Below, one piece after another: positions 1 to 10,263 of a DNA stretch of 64,000 nucleotides. Each line of letters starts with the position of its first letter. Position 1 is the first letter of the stretch. A program made the position numbers and the translations under genes. The notes under the pieces are model-generated. The model was not told where the DNA came from, did not search any database, and was given only the letters and a program-made list of their open reading frames with translations. The stretch is from Humulus lupulus (taxonomy: Eukaryota; Streptophyta; Magnoliopsida; Rosales; Cannabaceae), in contig NC_084799.1 in NCBI RefSeq assembly GCF_963169125.1, positions 68,502,143-68,566,142 of the forward strand. Reading direction: 5' to 3'.

Positions 1-302
1 GAACTTTGGGTGCAAAAACCGGGTAGCTTAGGGAATACGCCTTAAAAGCGGTTTTGCCACGCCTTGCCTGTTGAAACTTTCCCCCCAAGGCAAAAAAAAA
101 AAATTTCTTACTCTGAGCCATCTGACACACGAATTCCGAGTAATCTGGGATCTGTTGAGGGCATAGGCGCGTGTTCCTTGGAACGCGTGGCACCACTCTC
201 CACGGGCTGGGCTTACCCCAGCTCGTGTACTTAATACTTGCCTCACTCTCCTGCTTGGGTCGCCTTTTCTAAAGTGTTTTCTTTTGTTCGATAGGCGACC
301 AG
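1..302 (+). other. Leader of the antisense additional gene in A (end of 5'-UTR intron)
   Basis: This stretch matches 41832-42124 of copy B almost base for base. It ends in a pyrimidine-rich run and the acceptor-like GATAG at 290-294, eight bases before the ATG at 303. In B a donor-like GTAAGTC lies about 500 bases upstream, so this is best read as the 3' part of an intron in the 5' untranslated region of the opposite-strand gene. The matching promoter of A lies outside the window. Confidence 0.5.
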
Positions 303-2926
303 ATGGCTCCAAAGAGAAATTTGCCACAGAAGAATGTGGGAAGTTCGGCCTCCCAGAAGGATAAAGGAAAGGCGGTGGTGACCAGCTCGCCAATTCCTCA
401 CTTTGGACCGGCGGTGGAGAAGCAGGCCGAGGTGGCTCCTGACGCGTTTTTCGAGGCGGAGAGAATCGTCTCGAAGATAACCAGCCAGGCAAAGATCACC
501 AAAATCTTCCTTAACCACAACATTCCTCTGGGGAAGACCTCCGTGATCGCCCGACCTGCTGCGGATGGGGAGAGGAGCTGCACGCCGCTCGACGAGTCGT
601 TCGTGGCCTGGAGCGGGGAACACTTCAAGGCAGGGGCCTTCCTCCCCCTGGATCAGTATTTTGCTGATTTTCTGAACTATGTGGGGTTGGCCCCATTTCA
701 GCTCCCCCCAAATTCCTACCGTCTGCTGGCGGGACTGAGGTATTTGTTCCAAAAGCATGAGTGGGAGGTCCCCACTCCTGCTGATATCTTGTATTTCTTC
801 TGCCTCAAAGCCAGCCCGGACCAGCGGGGGCGAGGCGACGGGTTCTATTACTTAACCCGCTTCCCTAACACAGCAGCAGTGATCGAGCTGCCGAGCCATC
901 CAAACGACTTCAAAGACCAGTTTTTTATGTCTACTGGGTTCCGAAACTGCGATCATCATTATTTCAACCGCACTCGTAAGTAATCCTCCATTTAGCTCGT
1001 CCCTTATTCCAATTCTGATTTCAACCAACCTTGCAGCCATCTACTCGAGGACCGAAAAGTCCGTGACCCTCGGGGGTCAATACGATACACTGGCGAACTT
1101 GCCCCCCAGTGAGAAAGACTACCGCGTGCTCGTGACGGACGAGACGATGGTATTCTGCAAGCTGATTTTCCCAAATCAGACTTTGAATTTGAAAAGGCCC
1201 CGGGGGCCTCCCCCAGCTCGCGACAACAGGCCGAACGTCGCGGAGGAGGTCGCAGATGACGAAGGCGAGGAAGAAGGTGAGGAAGTTCCTCTGGTGAGGA
1301 ACAGGAAGAGGAGCTTGGAGGTCGCCCAGGGGATGATCGAGGAGAGGGCCCAATCCGGAGCAGCCGCGGGTCCTTCCGGTCAAGGTAACTTTTACTTATT
1401 TAAGAACGTAGATAGGGCCACTGCAGACCCCCGGCTGGTTAGGTTCAACCCTAGGCAGCTCGTCCATCGTCACCCAAGGAATCCGAACCTGGACACGCTT
1501 CTGCTCCACTGCGTTGACCAGCTCGTGCTGGACAACCAAGAGAGTCGGCCCAAGGGTACCGTAGTAGTAGATAATACCCTAGCCTTTAGGTCGGCCATTT
1601 TTGAGGAGTACGGGACCAATTTACGCACATGGCCTGCGCTCCAGAGGGGCGTCTACGCTCCGGGAATTAGGCAGTACGTAGAAGAGTCCAGCCCCGATTC
1701 AGAACCGGACCTAGAACCTTCGCCAGTTCGGGAGATAATCGTCCTAGGCTCTTCCAGCTCGGGGGGTAAAGCTCCCCTAGAATTTGCTTTCTTATTGCCT
1801 TTATTTCTGTATGATTGCTGATAACCGTGTTTTTTGCTCTTTAACAGAAGAGATGTCTCAGCCCGGGAATAGTCTGCGGGGCGTTGTGTTTGGTGGGAAT
1901 CCCCCAGCGGGGCCGAGGTTAAAGAGGCTTCGCGAGTCCAAGAGCTCGACCGGGGTCTCCACCAAATCCCCAGCTACGGAGAAGGAGAGGGACCCGTCAT
2001 CCCAGGTCGCGGGGGCGAACCTCCCTGTCGCCAGGACAGGACTCATGCATCCGCCACCCCAACGATCTCCACTGGCCGCCCAGGACGGGGTAATAGAGGT
2101 CGGGAATCTGGCCGCGGCAGCCCCGGACGTGCGTATCCCGGTCGACCCCCAGGCTCTGGAGAAGATGCCCGAAGCATTCCGGGGTACGGTGTACGAGTCG
2201 GCCAGCTACGCCGTCAGCCACTATTACAATATCAGGGAGAAGGAGCTCCGGGCCATCGAAACAACGAGCCCGGTCCGAGTTATAGAGTCCGCTATGGACA
2301 TGACTTTAACGGTAAAGTGCCCCCTTCTTCTAAGGCTTTGACACTCACACGCCGCCTTTCTCCTTCCAGTTTGCTAATTTATCACTCTTTTCTTGCAGGG
2401 CATGGCTGCCGCCTATAGAGGCATCGTTAGGACCAAGGCCCAGCTCGAGGGTTTGGAAGCAGATCGCCAGACTGCCCTCCAGGAGTCTCAGGAGGCGAGA
2501 GACGCCTTGGCGGCCTCAAAAGCCGAGCTAGAGAAGGTCCGCTCGGAGAACCAAGAGCTTAAACGCTCCCTGGCCGCATCCGAGCTAGAGAAGCTTCGCT
2601 CCGAGAACCTAGAGCTTAAAAACTCCCTGGCCGCATCGCGGGCAGACCTTGAGGTGGCGAAGGCCGAAGTCCAGACCTCCCAGACCGCCCTGAAAGACGA
2701 GCGGGTCGTGTCGGAGAAGTCCTTACAGGACCTATTCTATCACTGCTGGTCCCACAATCCGGACGCGGACTTCTCCTTCATGCCGCCGGACCTCTGGGCA
2801 TTCCTGTTGCCGCGGCTTCAAGCCCGCCTGAATAAGGAGGCTCCTCCATCTGAGACTGGAGAGGCCTCTGCCGCGGCGGAGCAGGGTGAGACCGCGACCT
2901 CCAAAGGGCCAGCTGATGGGGCTTAG
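303..2926 (+). CDS. Antisense additional gene of element A: Transposase_28-like domain plus coiled coil, four exons
   Basis: Lies on the strand opposite to gag-pol. I read it as four exons, 303-975, 1037-1765, 1848-2311 and 2399-2926, with introns bounded by GTAAGT/TTGCAG, GTAAAG/TTAACAG and GTAAAG/TTGCAG. The joined frame stays open for 797 codons, with intron phases 1, 1 and 0. Exon 1 carries a block around W-S-G-E-H-F, G-L-A-P-F-Q-L and Y-F-F-C-L-K that resembles the plant 'putative gypsy type transposon' family (Pfam Transposase_28, recalled, not searched). Exon 2 has an acidic stretch. Exon 4 (about 175 residues) is a heptad-rich coiled coil with a near-repeat of L-E-K-[VL]-R-S-E-N. Function is unknown; such genes are known in Tat/Retand elements. 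The start is the first ATG after the leader intron. The exon structure is inferred from sequence only. Confidence 0.72.
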
Positions 2927-3084
2927 GATGCTTCTTGTTTTCGTATTTTGAACTCTTTTTTTTTTTATTGTAATTCTCTTTTTTATGTGAGGCGTTTCCG
3001 CCTCGAGACAATTTGCTCAACCAGTTTTACATATATATTTTCATGTATTTGGTCATAATTTATCTCTTTATTTTTATGAACGTA

Positions 3085-3690
3085 GTTCGAGTTAACTTTA
3101 TCCGTATCCTGGGCTCTTTAAATAAGATCCGCGTTCAACAAATTTCTATTTCACTCCTAAGTTTTCTGACCTGGTTAAGACCAGGAACTTATTTTGAAAA
3201 AACTTAGTTCGCGTCAACTTTTATCCGTATCCCGGGCTCTTTAAAGAAGAACCTCGGTCAACAAATTTTCGCTAACTTCTAAGTTTTATGACCTGGTTAA
3301 GACCAGGAGCTTATTTTGAAAAAACTCAGATCGCGTCAACTTTTATCCGTATCCCGGGCTCTTTAAAGAAGAACCTCGGTCAACAAATTTTAGCTAACTT
3401 CTAAGTTTTATGACCTGGTTAAGACCAGGAGCTTATTTTGAAAAAACTCAGATCGCGTCAACTTTTATCCGTATCCCGGGCTCTTTAAAGAAGAACCTCG
3501 GTCAACAAATTTTAGCTAACTTCTAAGTTTTATGACCTGGTTAAGACCAGGAGCTTATTTTGAAAAAACTCAGATCGCGTCAACTTTTATCCGTATCCCG
3601 GGCTCTTTAAAGAAGAACCTCGGTCAACAAATTTTAGCTAACTTCTAAGTTTTATGACCTGGTTAAGACCAGGATAGGACTTAGTTTGTG
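3085..3690. repeat. 122-bp tandem repeat array between pol and the antisense gene (A)
   Basis: About five head-to-tail units with a period of exactly 122 bases (the marker GCGTCAAC recurs at 3211, 3333 and 3455, and again at 3577). The first unit is more diverged and the last is truncated. Each unit holds the palindrome CCTGGTTAAGACCAGG, a six-base stem with a four-base loop, and the word CCCGGGCTCTTTAAAGA. The array lies exactly between two converging reading frames: the antisense gene ends at 2926 and pol ends at 3883. Confidence 0.93.
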
Positions 3691-3882
3691 ATAACTCTTA
3701 TCCGTAGATAAAAATTAACACCTAAGTCGTTAAGGAGACCCGGATATATCCGGGTACCATATGCCCCCCAAGTAACTGGGAAAGGGTCTTTCGTTGTTAC
3801 TTTAAAATTACCCTTGCAAATAACGAGAAACATTTGATTTTTATTTATACATGGGAGGTGACCTTCTAGGTCTTACACATGT

Positions 3883-6783
3883 TTATTGATAATATTTCTT
3901 TAGGTGGATTGCATTCCAAGTCCGCGGGACCGCCCCTCCACCAAGTCGAGCTAATTTATACGTCCCTTCTTTGATGACTTCGATGACCTGGTATGGTCCT
4001 TCCCAGCTTGGTCCCAAAACCCCATCTTTGGGATCTTTCCCGGCCAAGAAAACTCTCCTCAAGACCAAATCGCCGACGCTAAAGGCACGTCTTTTGACCT
4101 TAGTGTTGAAGTAGCGAGTGATTTTCTGTTGATAATGGGCGAGCTGGAGTTGTGAATCCTCTCGCCTCTCATCCATCAAGTCTAAGGAGTGGCATAGGAG
4201 CTCGTGGTTCTTGTCCTGTTCGTAGGACCGGACCCTGTGCGACAGGACCTTTACCTCCACGGGGAGGACCGCTTCACTTCCAAAGGTTAGGGAGAAAGGA
4301 GTGTGACCCGTGGGAGTCCGATGTGAGGTCCTATAGGCCCACAGAACTTGGGGGAGCTGTTCTGGCCAGATCCCCTTTGCCTCACCTAACCTCTTCTTGA
4401 GGCTTGCCTTCAGAGTTTTATTGACAGCTTCGACCTGGCCGTTCGCCTGGGGATAGGCCACGGATGAGAAACTTTTCACAATTCCGTTCTTTTCGCAAAA
4501 TTCGGTGAACAGGTCGCTGTCAAATTGAGTGCCATTGTCGGAAACGATCTTTTTGGGTAGGCCGAATCGACAAACGATGCTTTTAACCACGAAGTCTAGC
4601 ACCTTTTTCGATGTTATTGTCGCCAACGGCTCTGCTTCGGCCCACTTTGTGAAGTAGTCAATGGCTACCACGGCGTAACGGACCCCGCCCTTTCTGGTGG
4701 GCAGGGCGCCTATTAGATCTATGCCCCAAATGGCGAAGGGCCAGGGAGACGATATCATTTTTAGCTCGGCCGGGGGGGCTCGTGCAACCGCGGCGAACCG
4801 CTGACATTTGTCGCACTTTTTTACGTATGAGATCGAGTCTTTGGACAGAGTCGGCCAGTAAAAACCCTGCCGAAGGATCTTCAAGGCCAGGCTTTGCCCC
4901 CCAGTGTGATCTCCGCAGAATCCGTCATGAACTTCCTGCAGGATGGCCTTCGCCTCACTTGGAAGAACACACCGGAGGAGAGGTAACGAATGCCCACGTC
5001 GGTACAACACCCCCTCGACTAGCGTATATCTCGGAGCTTGATAAAGGACTCGCCGTACGTCGTTGCGCCCTTCGGGTAACTTGCCCTCGACGAGGTACTC
5101 AACAATGGGAGTCATCCAGGTCGGCCTGATGTCAATCATCTCAATATCCGCTCGATCTCCGTCTATGCTTGGTTTGTCCAAGAACTCAATTGGTACCAAC
5201 CCCAGGGTTTCTGCCTCCCCCGAGGTGGCGAGCTTGGCGAGAGCATCTGCATTGGCGTTCTGCTCCCGAGGTATCTGTTCGATCGACCCTTGCCCAAACG
5301 TAGACAATTCGGATTTTACCTTAGCCAAATAAGAGGCCATCTTGGGACCCCGCGCCTGATACTCGCCTAAGACCTGATTCACCACGAGCTGGGAGTCGCT
5401 GAAGCATTGGACAGAGCTTGCCTTTAGCTCGCTAGCTATCCTTAGTCCGGCTAACAAGGCCTCGTACTCTGCCTCGTTGTTGGACGCCTTGAACCCGAAC
5501 CTCAGCGCCGAGTGGAATCTATGCCCCTCTGGGGATATCAGAATGATTCCGGCCCCGGAGCCGTTCTCGTTAGATGAGCCATCAACGAAGATCCTCCACG
5601 ATGAGCCTGAGGATCTGAGCTGCTGTGAATCTTCCGATGGGATCTCACGGAATCCCGCGCATTCTGCCACGAAGTCGGCCAAGGCTTGACTTTTTATGGT
5701 AGTTCGGGGAGTATAGAAAATCTCGAACTGACTGAGTTCGACCGCCCACTTTAGCAAGCGTCCCGAGGCTTCAGGCTTTTGCAAAACCTGCCTTAGAGGC
5801 TGATCGGTCATGTAGTGTACAGAGTGGGACTGGAAGTATGGCCTGAGTTTTCGCGAGGCCGTGATTATGCAGAACGCCAGCTTTTCCATCAACGGGTACC
5901 TTGACTCAGCTCCGAGGAGTCTCTTGCTGATGTAATAAACCGGTTTCTGAGCCTGGTCCTCTTCTCGCACCAGAACGGCACTAGCTGCGTCCTCAGTCAC
6001 GGCCATGTAGAGGAAAAGAGGTTCTCCTACCCTGGGCTTTGATAGCACAGGTGGCTCAGCTAGGTGCGTTTTTAGGTCGAGGAATGCGCCCTCGCACTCT
6101 ACTGTCCATTCGAACTTCTTGTTTCCGCGGAGCAGGTTGTAGAAAGGCAGGCACTTGTCGGTCGATTTGGAAATGAACCGGTTCAGTGCCGCCACCCTTC
6201 CTGTGAGGCCTTGGACATCTTTCCGCGACCTGGGGGATGGAAGCTCGAGCAGTGACCTGATCTTGTCGGGATTTGCCTCGATTCCTCGGGTATTGACTAT
6301 GAAACCCAAGAACTTCCCCGATGCGACACCGAAAGTGCATTTCTGAGGATTGAGCCTCATGCCATATTCTCGCAGTATGTTAAAACATTCTTCCAGGTCG
6401 GCAACGTGGTTGGTGGCAGTCTTTGACTTGACAAGCATATCATCGACGTACACTTCCATGTTCTTCCCGATCTGATCCGCGAACATTCTATTTACCAGCC
6501 TTTGGTAGGTTGCCCCGGCATTCTTAAGACCGAACGGCATGACCTTATAACAATAGACATTAGTCGGGGTCATAAAGCTGGTATGATCCTGGTCTGCTGG
6601 ATTCATCGCGATCTGATTGTAGCCCGAGTACGCGTCCATGAAGGACATGAGCTCGTGCCCCGCCGTGGCATCCACCAGTTGATCGATCCTCGGCAACGGA
6701 AAGCAATCCTTGGGGCAGGCTTTATTCAGGTCGGAAAAATCGATACAGGTCCGCCACTTGCCATTGGGCTTTGGAACTAACAC
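3883..6783 (-). CDS. pol: Pol of element A: reverse transcriptase, RNase H, archaeal-type RNase H, integrase
   Basis: Open for 966 codons. In order: RT with Y-V-D-D at about residues 112-115; the RT-linked RNase H (about 230-370); a second, archaeal-type RNase H beginning I-F-V-D-G-S-S (Asp about 401, with E in N-N-E-A-E-Y-E and Asp about 463); an integrase zinc finger (H-x-G-F-C-G-D-H and C-D-K-C); and an integrase core with D689 (G-I-D-L-I-G), D749 (S-D-N-G-T-Q-F) and E785 (Q-V-E-A-V-N), a DDE triad with D-x35-E spacing. No chromodomain follows. The first methionine is inside RT: the true frame continues upstream into gag-protease (6777-10208) but is broken by a one-base loss near 6844, shown by comparison with B. 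All catalytic residues look intact. Confidence 0.93.
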   Translation of the reverse strand: MLVPKPNGKWRTCIDFSDLNKACPKDCFPLPRIDQLVDATAGHELMSFMDAYSGYNQIAMNPADQDHTSFMTPTNVYCYKVMPFGLKNAGATYQRLVNRMFADQIGKNMEVYVDDMLVKSKTATNHVADLEECFNILREYGMRLNPQKCTFGVASGKFLGFIVNTRGIEANPDKIRSLLELPSPRSRKDVQGLTGRVAALNRFISKSTDKCLPFYNLLRGNKKFEWTVECEGAFLDLKTHLAEPPVLSKPRVGEPLFLYMAVTEDAASAVLVREEDQAQKPVYYISKRLLGAESRYPLMEKLAFCIITASRKLRPYFQSHSVHYMTDQPLRQVLQKPEASGRLLKWAVELSQFEIFYTPRTTIKSQALADFVAECAGFREIPSEDSQQLRSSGSSWRIFVDGSSNENGSGAGIILISPEGHRFHSALRFGFKASNNEAEYEALLAGLRIASELKASSVQCFSDSQLVVNQVLGEYQARGPKMASYLAKVKSELSTFGQGSIEQIPREQNANADALAKLATSGEAETLGLVPIEFLDKPSIDGDRADIEMIDIRPTWMTPIVEYLVEGKLPEGRNDVRRVLYQAPRYTLVEGVLYRRGHSLPLLRCVLPSEAKAILQEVHDGFCGDHTGGQSLALKILRQGFYWPTLSKDSISYVKKCDKCQRFAAVARAPPAELKMISSPWPFAIWGIDLIGALPTRKGGVRYAVVAIDYFTKWAEAEPLATITSKKVLDFVVKSIVCRFGLPKKIVSDNGTQFDSDLFTEFCEKNGIVKSFSSVAYPQANGQVEAVNKTLKASLKKRLGEAKGIWPEQLPQVLWAYRTSHRTPTGHTPFSLTFGSEAVLPVEVKVLSHRVRSYEQDKNHELLCHSLDLMDERREDSQLQLAHYQQKITRYFNTKVKRRAFSVGDLVLRRVFLAGKDPKDGVLGPSWEGPYQVIEVIKEGTYKLARLGGGAVPRTWNAIHLKKYYQ

Positions 6784-9700
6784 GGGATTGGCAACCCAAA
6801 TGGGAAATCTGGCTTCGCGGATAAAGCCACATTTTTTGAGCCGGCCACCTCTTCTTCAAGGGCCTCGGCTCGGGTTGTCCCTAAACGCCTCTGCTTTTGA
6901 GACTTTGCAGGGATGCTTTTGTCTAGGTGGAGCGTGTGCATGATTACGCTCGGACTGATCCCTATCATGTCCTCGTGCGACCATGCGAATACGTCTAGGT
7001 TCTTTTTCAGAAACGCGGTCAGATCCGCCTTTCTTCTATCGCAGAGGTTCTTTCCGAGCTTCACCATTCGTGAAGGATTTTGTTCATCGATGCCTACCTC
7101 CTCGAGATCTTCAATAGCTTGGAGCTCGGACCTGTCCTCGCCTACTCGGGGGTCAATGTCCTCGCTTAAGGCGACCTTTTCGTCTTCGGAAACCCGAGGT
7201 TTTTCAATCTCAGGGGCCGCCTTGGGTCCCTGCGATTCCTCTTCATCCTGAATGGCCATCGCCACCTGCCCGGGTTTAGATTTTCCCTTCATGGAAATGC
7301 TGTAGCATTCCCTGGCAGCGAGCTGATCGCCCTTGATAGTGCAGACCCCTGTCGAAGTAGGGAACTTCATGGCGAGGTGCCGGACGGATGTGATTGCTTC
7401 GAAAGCAACGAGCGTTGGTCGGCCCAAAATTGCATTGTAGGCAGCGGAGCAGTCAATGACTACGAATTCGAGCAATTTGGACACTGTTCGGGACTCGTCG
7501 CCTAGGGTGATCACCAGCTCGATCGTTCCTATCGCTGCTGACCCTTCGCCTGAAAAACCGTATAGCATCATCGAGGTTGCCTTTAGCTCGGAGACGGTCA
7601 GACCCATTTTTTCTAAGGTTGAACGGAATAGGAGATTCACCGAGCTCCCATTGTCCACTAACACCCTCCTTACTCTCCGGTTGGCGAGCTGGACTGCTAC
7701 GACCAAGGGATCGTTATGAGGGAATTGGACATGGCCCGCGTCCTCCTCCGTGAAAGTGACTGGTTGTTTCTCTAATCTTTGTTGTTTTGATTGACGCTGT
7801 TCCGGGACGAACTCCCCTCCATTGTGGGCCTTCAACTCATTTATGTACCTCTTCTGGGCGCCTCTGCTCGTGCCAGCCACGTGTGGCCCTCCAGAGATGG
7901 TGGAAATCTCTCCCTCGACCACGGGGGGAGGGACGTCCTGATCTACTCGAGGTCCAGGTTGACTGGCTGGGATCTCCGGAGCGGGTCGACCTGTGGGGAC
8001 CCTGTTCCGCGAGTATTGCGCCAACGGACCTGCTCGGATGAGAGTCTCGATTTCATCTTTGAGGTGCCTGCAGTCGTCGGTATTGTGCCCGACGTCGTTA
8101 TGAAAACGGCAGAATTTGGAAGCGTCTCTCTTTCCCTTAGGGTGCTTTATTGGCTCCGGTCTTTTCCAGGGGACTCGCGTAGCGTTGGCCAGGAAAATAT
8201 TCTCTCTGGTTTGGGTGAGCTCGGTATACGCTGTGAACACGGGCTTGAATTTATCCACGGACTTATTCTTCTTTTGACCGTGCTGGACGTTTTCACCATT
8301 TCCTTTTCTTTTGCCGCCACCGGGCTGGTTGCTCTGCGTGACGTCGGGAGTCGCTACTACGATCTCTGTTCCCGCCCCAGCGGGCTTCTCGAGGACCTGG
8401 CTGGTCCCCGCGGCTGAAGCTTCAGCTTCCTCCAAGTTTATCCATTCTTGGGCTCTGTTAAGGAATTCACTAACTGAGCTGACCCCCCTCCTTTGAATAT
8501 CCTTCCACAGATCTCCGCCTACTAGGATCCCGGTCCTCATAGCCATGAGTTTGGAGCTGTCGTCGGCGTCTCTGGCTCGAGCAGCGACATTTGCAAATCT
8601 GCTCAAGTAGGCTTTTAGCGTTTCTCCAGGTTGCTGTCTCACGTTAGCTAGGGAGTCGGCCTGGACCCTGGCGGCCTGAGAGGCGCGGAATGCCCTCTTG
8701 AAGTCAGCCGAAAAGGTCTTCCAGGAGCTGATTGACTGCCTTTTACTTTGTTTGAACCACTGCCTGGCAGGTCCAGTTAGGGTGGAAGGGAAGATCAAGC
8801 AACGAAGCTCTGGCCCGATGTTATGAGCCATCATTAGGGTGTTGAACATCCCTAAGTGGTCAGATGGGTCTCCATCCCCGTTGAACTTTGACAAGTGAGG
8901 CATACGAAAGCCAGAAGGGTATGCCGTTGCTGCTATGTTGGGGGCGAAGAGCTCCATCTCATCCCCTGAATCATATTCGTCTTTTTCTTTCTCTGATAGG
9001 AGCTTCTTCATCAGCTCCTCCATTTGAGTTAAGCGCTCTAAGGTTTTGTCCTGAGATCCTGGGTTATTCCGGGGTTGTTCAACAGCTCCGGACCCGTTGT
9101 ACATATTAGGCGGGTTATTGCCCCTCCTATCTGGAGATAGGTCATTTGGGGCATTCCTGCCATTACGTACTTCGGATCGGACCCCAACTGAGCGGGCCTG
9201 GCTACCATCCCTAACATGATCCTCTCTGTGAGAGTTGAGGCGATCTCGAAGGTCGCCTCCCTGGGTATTATGGTGACTTTGTGCTGAACTTAGTCGCTGT
9301 CGCAGGTCTCCTCCCGAAAGATCACTCCGTGCACTACCGGTCCAGTGAATCCTGCTGGACAGGCTCGATGTGCGTCTTTGGCGGCTCCGACCTGATCCTT
9401 CCCCCGGCACCCTGCTGCGCCGGGAAGGCCCGGCCGATGGCGGGTCTCTCCTACTATTTATGTAGGTCGGGATGTCTCGGACGGGCTGAGGAGACGGGTA
9501 TCTGATGGGAGAAGGAGGATGCCTGACCGGGGAGGCGATCCTAGTGCCGTCTGGACGGACTAAATTTGGTGGGGGCCTCTCGGCCCTGCCAGCTTGATGG
9601 TTTCGCGCTGGGCGATCTGGACGAGGAACTGGACGCTCTTCGGGGACGGGCTGACGTCTCTGGATCTCCTCGGCCCTCCTTTGGGAATTTCCCCTATCTC

Positions 9701-10208
9701 TTCCGGGTGTCCTCGAGGAAGGCTGAGAGCTAGGGGTTGATGTCCTAACCGAACGGCTGTATCGCTGCGGTTCGGTCTGAGGCATTTCCCTGAAGTTCGC
9801 CTCTTGATGGCGTGATGAAGGGGTGGAGTTGGCTGCAGGGAGTCTACCCGAACGGCTATACCTGGATCGATTACTCCGGCGAGACTTAGGAGCCTCGCCT
9901 TGCCTCTCTCCAACGTTACCGTTGGTTGTGAGAGGGGGTAGTCGACTCAGAATATCCTGGATTTGCTGACCAGCTGCTGCTAGCTGGCTCCTCAGTTGAG
10001 CATTCTCCATCTCCACCGCAGTATAATAACCTGGATTCGGATTAGGCGGCCGGGGCGTCGAACTACCAGTGTCGTCTTGGCCGGCCGGCTGCTTTCCTGG
10101 CCTTTGCTGGACTTCAGGAACTTGCTCCTCGGGGAGGGCAACATGGCGGGCCTCCTGCCCATCATGCTGTTCTGTCTCGTTGCCATGTTTGGATCGAGTG
10201 GTCACCAT
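6777..10208 (-). CDS. gag-pro: Gag-protease (and start of RT) of element A
   Basis: 1143 codons starting at the ATG just inside the primer site. The N-terminal 380 residues are low complexity, rich in Arg, Ser and Pro. The Retrotrans_gag core follows (about 430-560, with F-N-G-D-G-D-P and the W-F-K-Q-S-K block), then a zinc knuckle of the form C-x2-H-x4-H-x4-C (about 700-713), then an aspartic protease with active site V-D-N-G-S-S (Asp about 852) and I-L-G-R-P downstream. The last 20 or so residues are out of frame because of a one-base deletion near 6844; in copy B the same region reads straight into RT. The intact ancestor therefore had one continuous gag-pol frame of about 2100 codons, with no stop between protease and RT. 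Confidence 0.92.
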   Translation of the reverse strand: MVTTRSKHGNETEQHDGQEARHVALPEEQVPEVQQRPGKQPAGQDDTGSSTPRPPNPNPGYYTAVEMENAQLRSQLAAAGQQIQDILSRLPPLTTNGNVGERQGEAPKSRRSNRSRYSRSGRLPAANSTPSSRHQEANFREMPQTEPQRYSRSVRTSTPSSQPSSRTPGRDRGNSQRRAEEIQRRQPVPEERPVPRPDRPARNHQAGRAERPPPNLVRPDGTRIASPVRHPPSPIRYPSPQPVRDIPTYINSRRDPPSAGPSRRSRVPGEGSGRSRQRRTSSLSSRIHWTGSARSDLSGGDLRQRLSSAQSHHNTQGGDLRDRLNSHREDHVRDGSQARSVGVRSEVRNGRNAPNDLSPDRRGNNPPNMYNGSGAVEQPRNNPGSQDKTLERLTQMEELMKKLLSEKEKDEYDSGDEMELFAPNIAATAYPSGFRMPHLSKFNGDGDPSDHLGMFNTLMMAHNIGPELRCLIFPSTLTGPARQWFKQSKRQSISSWKTFSADFKRAFRASQAARVQADSLANVRQQPGETLKAYLSRFANVAARARDADDSSKLMAMRTGILVGGDLWKDIQRRGVSSVSEFLNRAQEWINLEEAEASAAGTSQVLEKPAGAGTEIVVATPDVTQSNQPGGGKRKGNGENVQHGQKKNKSVDKFKPVFTAYTELTQTRENIFLANATRVPWKRPEPIKHPKGKRDASKFCRFHNDVGHNTDDCRHLKDEIETLIRAGPLAQYSRNRVPTGRPAPEIPASQPGPRVDQDVPPPVVEGEISTISGGPHVAGTSRGAQKRYINELKAHNGGEFVPEQRQSKQQRLEKQPVTFTEEDAGHVQFPHNDPLVVAVQLANRRVRRVLVDNGSSVNLLFRSTLEKMGLTVSELKATSMMLYGFSGEGSAAIGTIELVITLGDESRTVSKLLEFVVIDCSAAYNAILGRPTLVAFEAITSVRHLAMKFPTSTGVCTIKGDQLAARECYSISMKGKSKPGQVAMAIQDEEESQGPKAAPEIEKPRVSEDEKVALSEDIDPRVGEDRSELQAIEDLEEVGIDEQNPSRMVKLGKNLCDRRKADLTAFLKKNLDVFAWSHEDMIGISPSVIMHTLHLDKSIPAKSQKQRRLGTTRAEALEEEVAGSKNVALSAKPDFPFGLPIPC

Positions 10209-10241
10209 AGTTGTATGTTTGTGGTAGTACTAATTAGACTT

Positions 10242-10263
10242 GCTCTCAATGAAAGCACCAAAC
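10242..10263 (-). other. Primer binding site of element A
   Basis: Directly inside the 5' LTR. Read on the minus strand it is GTTTGGTGCTTTCATTGAG followed by AGC, so an 18-base tRNA match would start at TGGTGC three bases inside the LTR. The same sequence follows the LTRs of B and D and, with changes, C. I could not name the tRNA. Confidence 0.6.

Noticed and set aside
243..758. Minus-strand open frames opposite exon 1 of the antisense gene, and similar ones in copy B
   Set aside because: They mirror a conserved coding frame on the plus strand and have no protein features of their own.
3085..3690. CRISPR-like array
   Set aside because: The units are contiguous 122-bp copies without variable spacers, inside a eukaryotic retrotransposon.
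6700..6880. Programmed frameshift between gag-protease and RT in element A
   Set aside because: Copy B reads through the same place in one frame; the shift in A is a one-base loss near 6844 and not a conserved signal.
7791..8417. Long plus-strand open frames opposite gag in A (and 49670-50296 in B)
   Set aside because: They overlap the zinc-knuckle region of a well-supported gag frame; their conservation between A and B follows from overall identity of the two copies.
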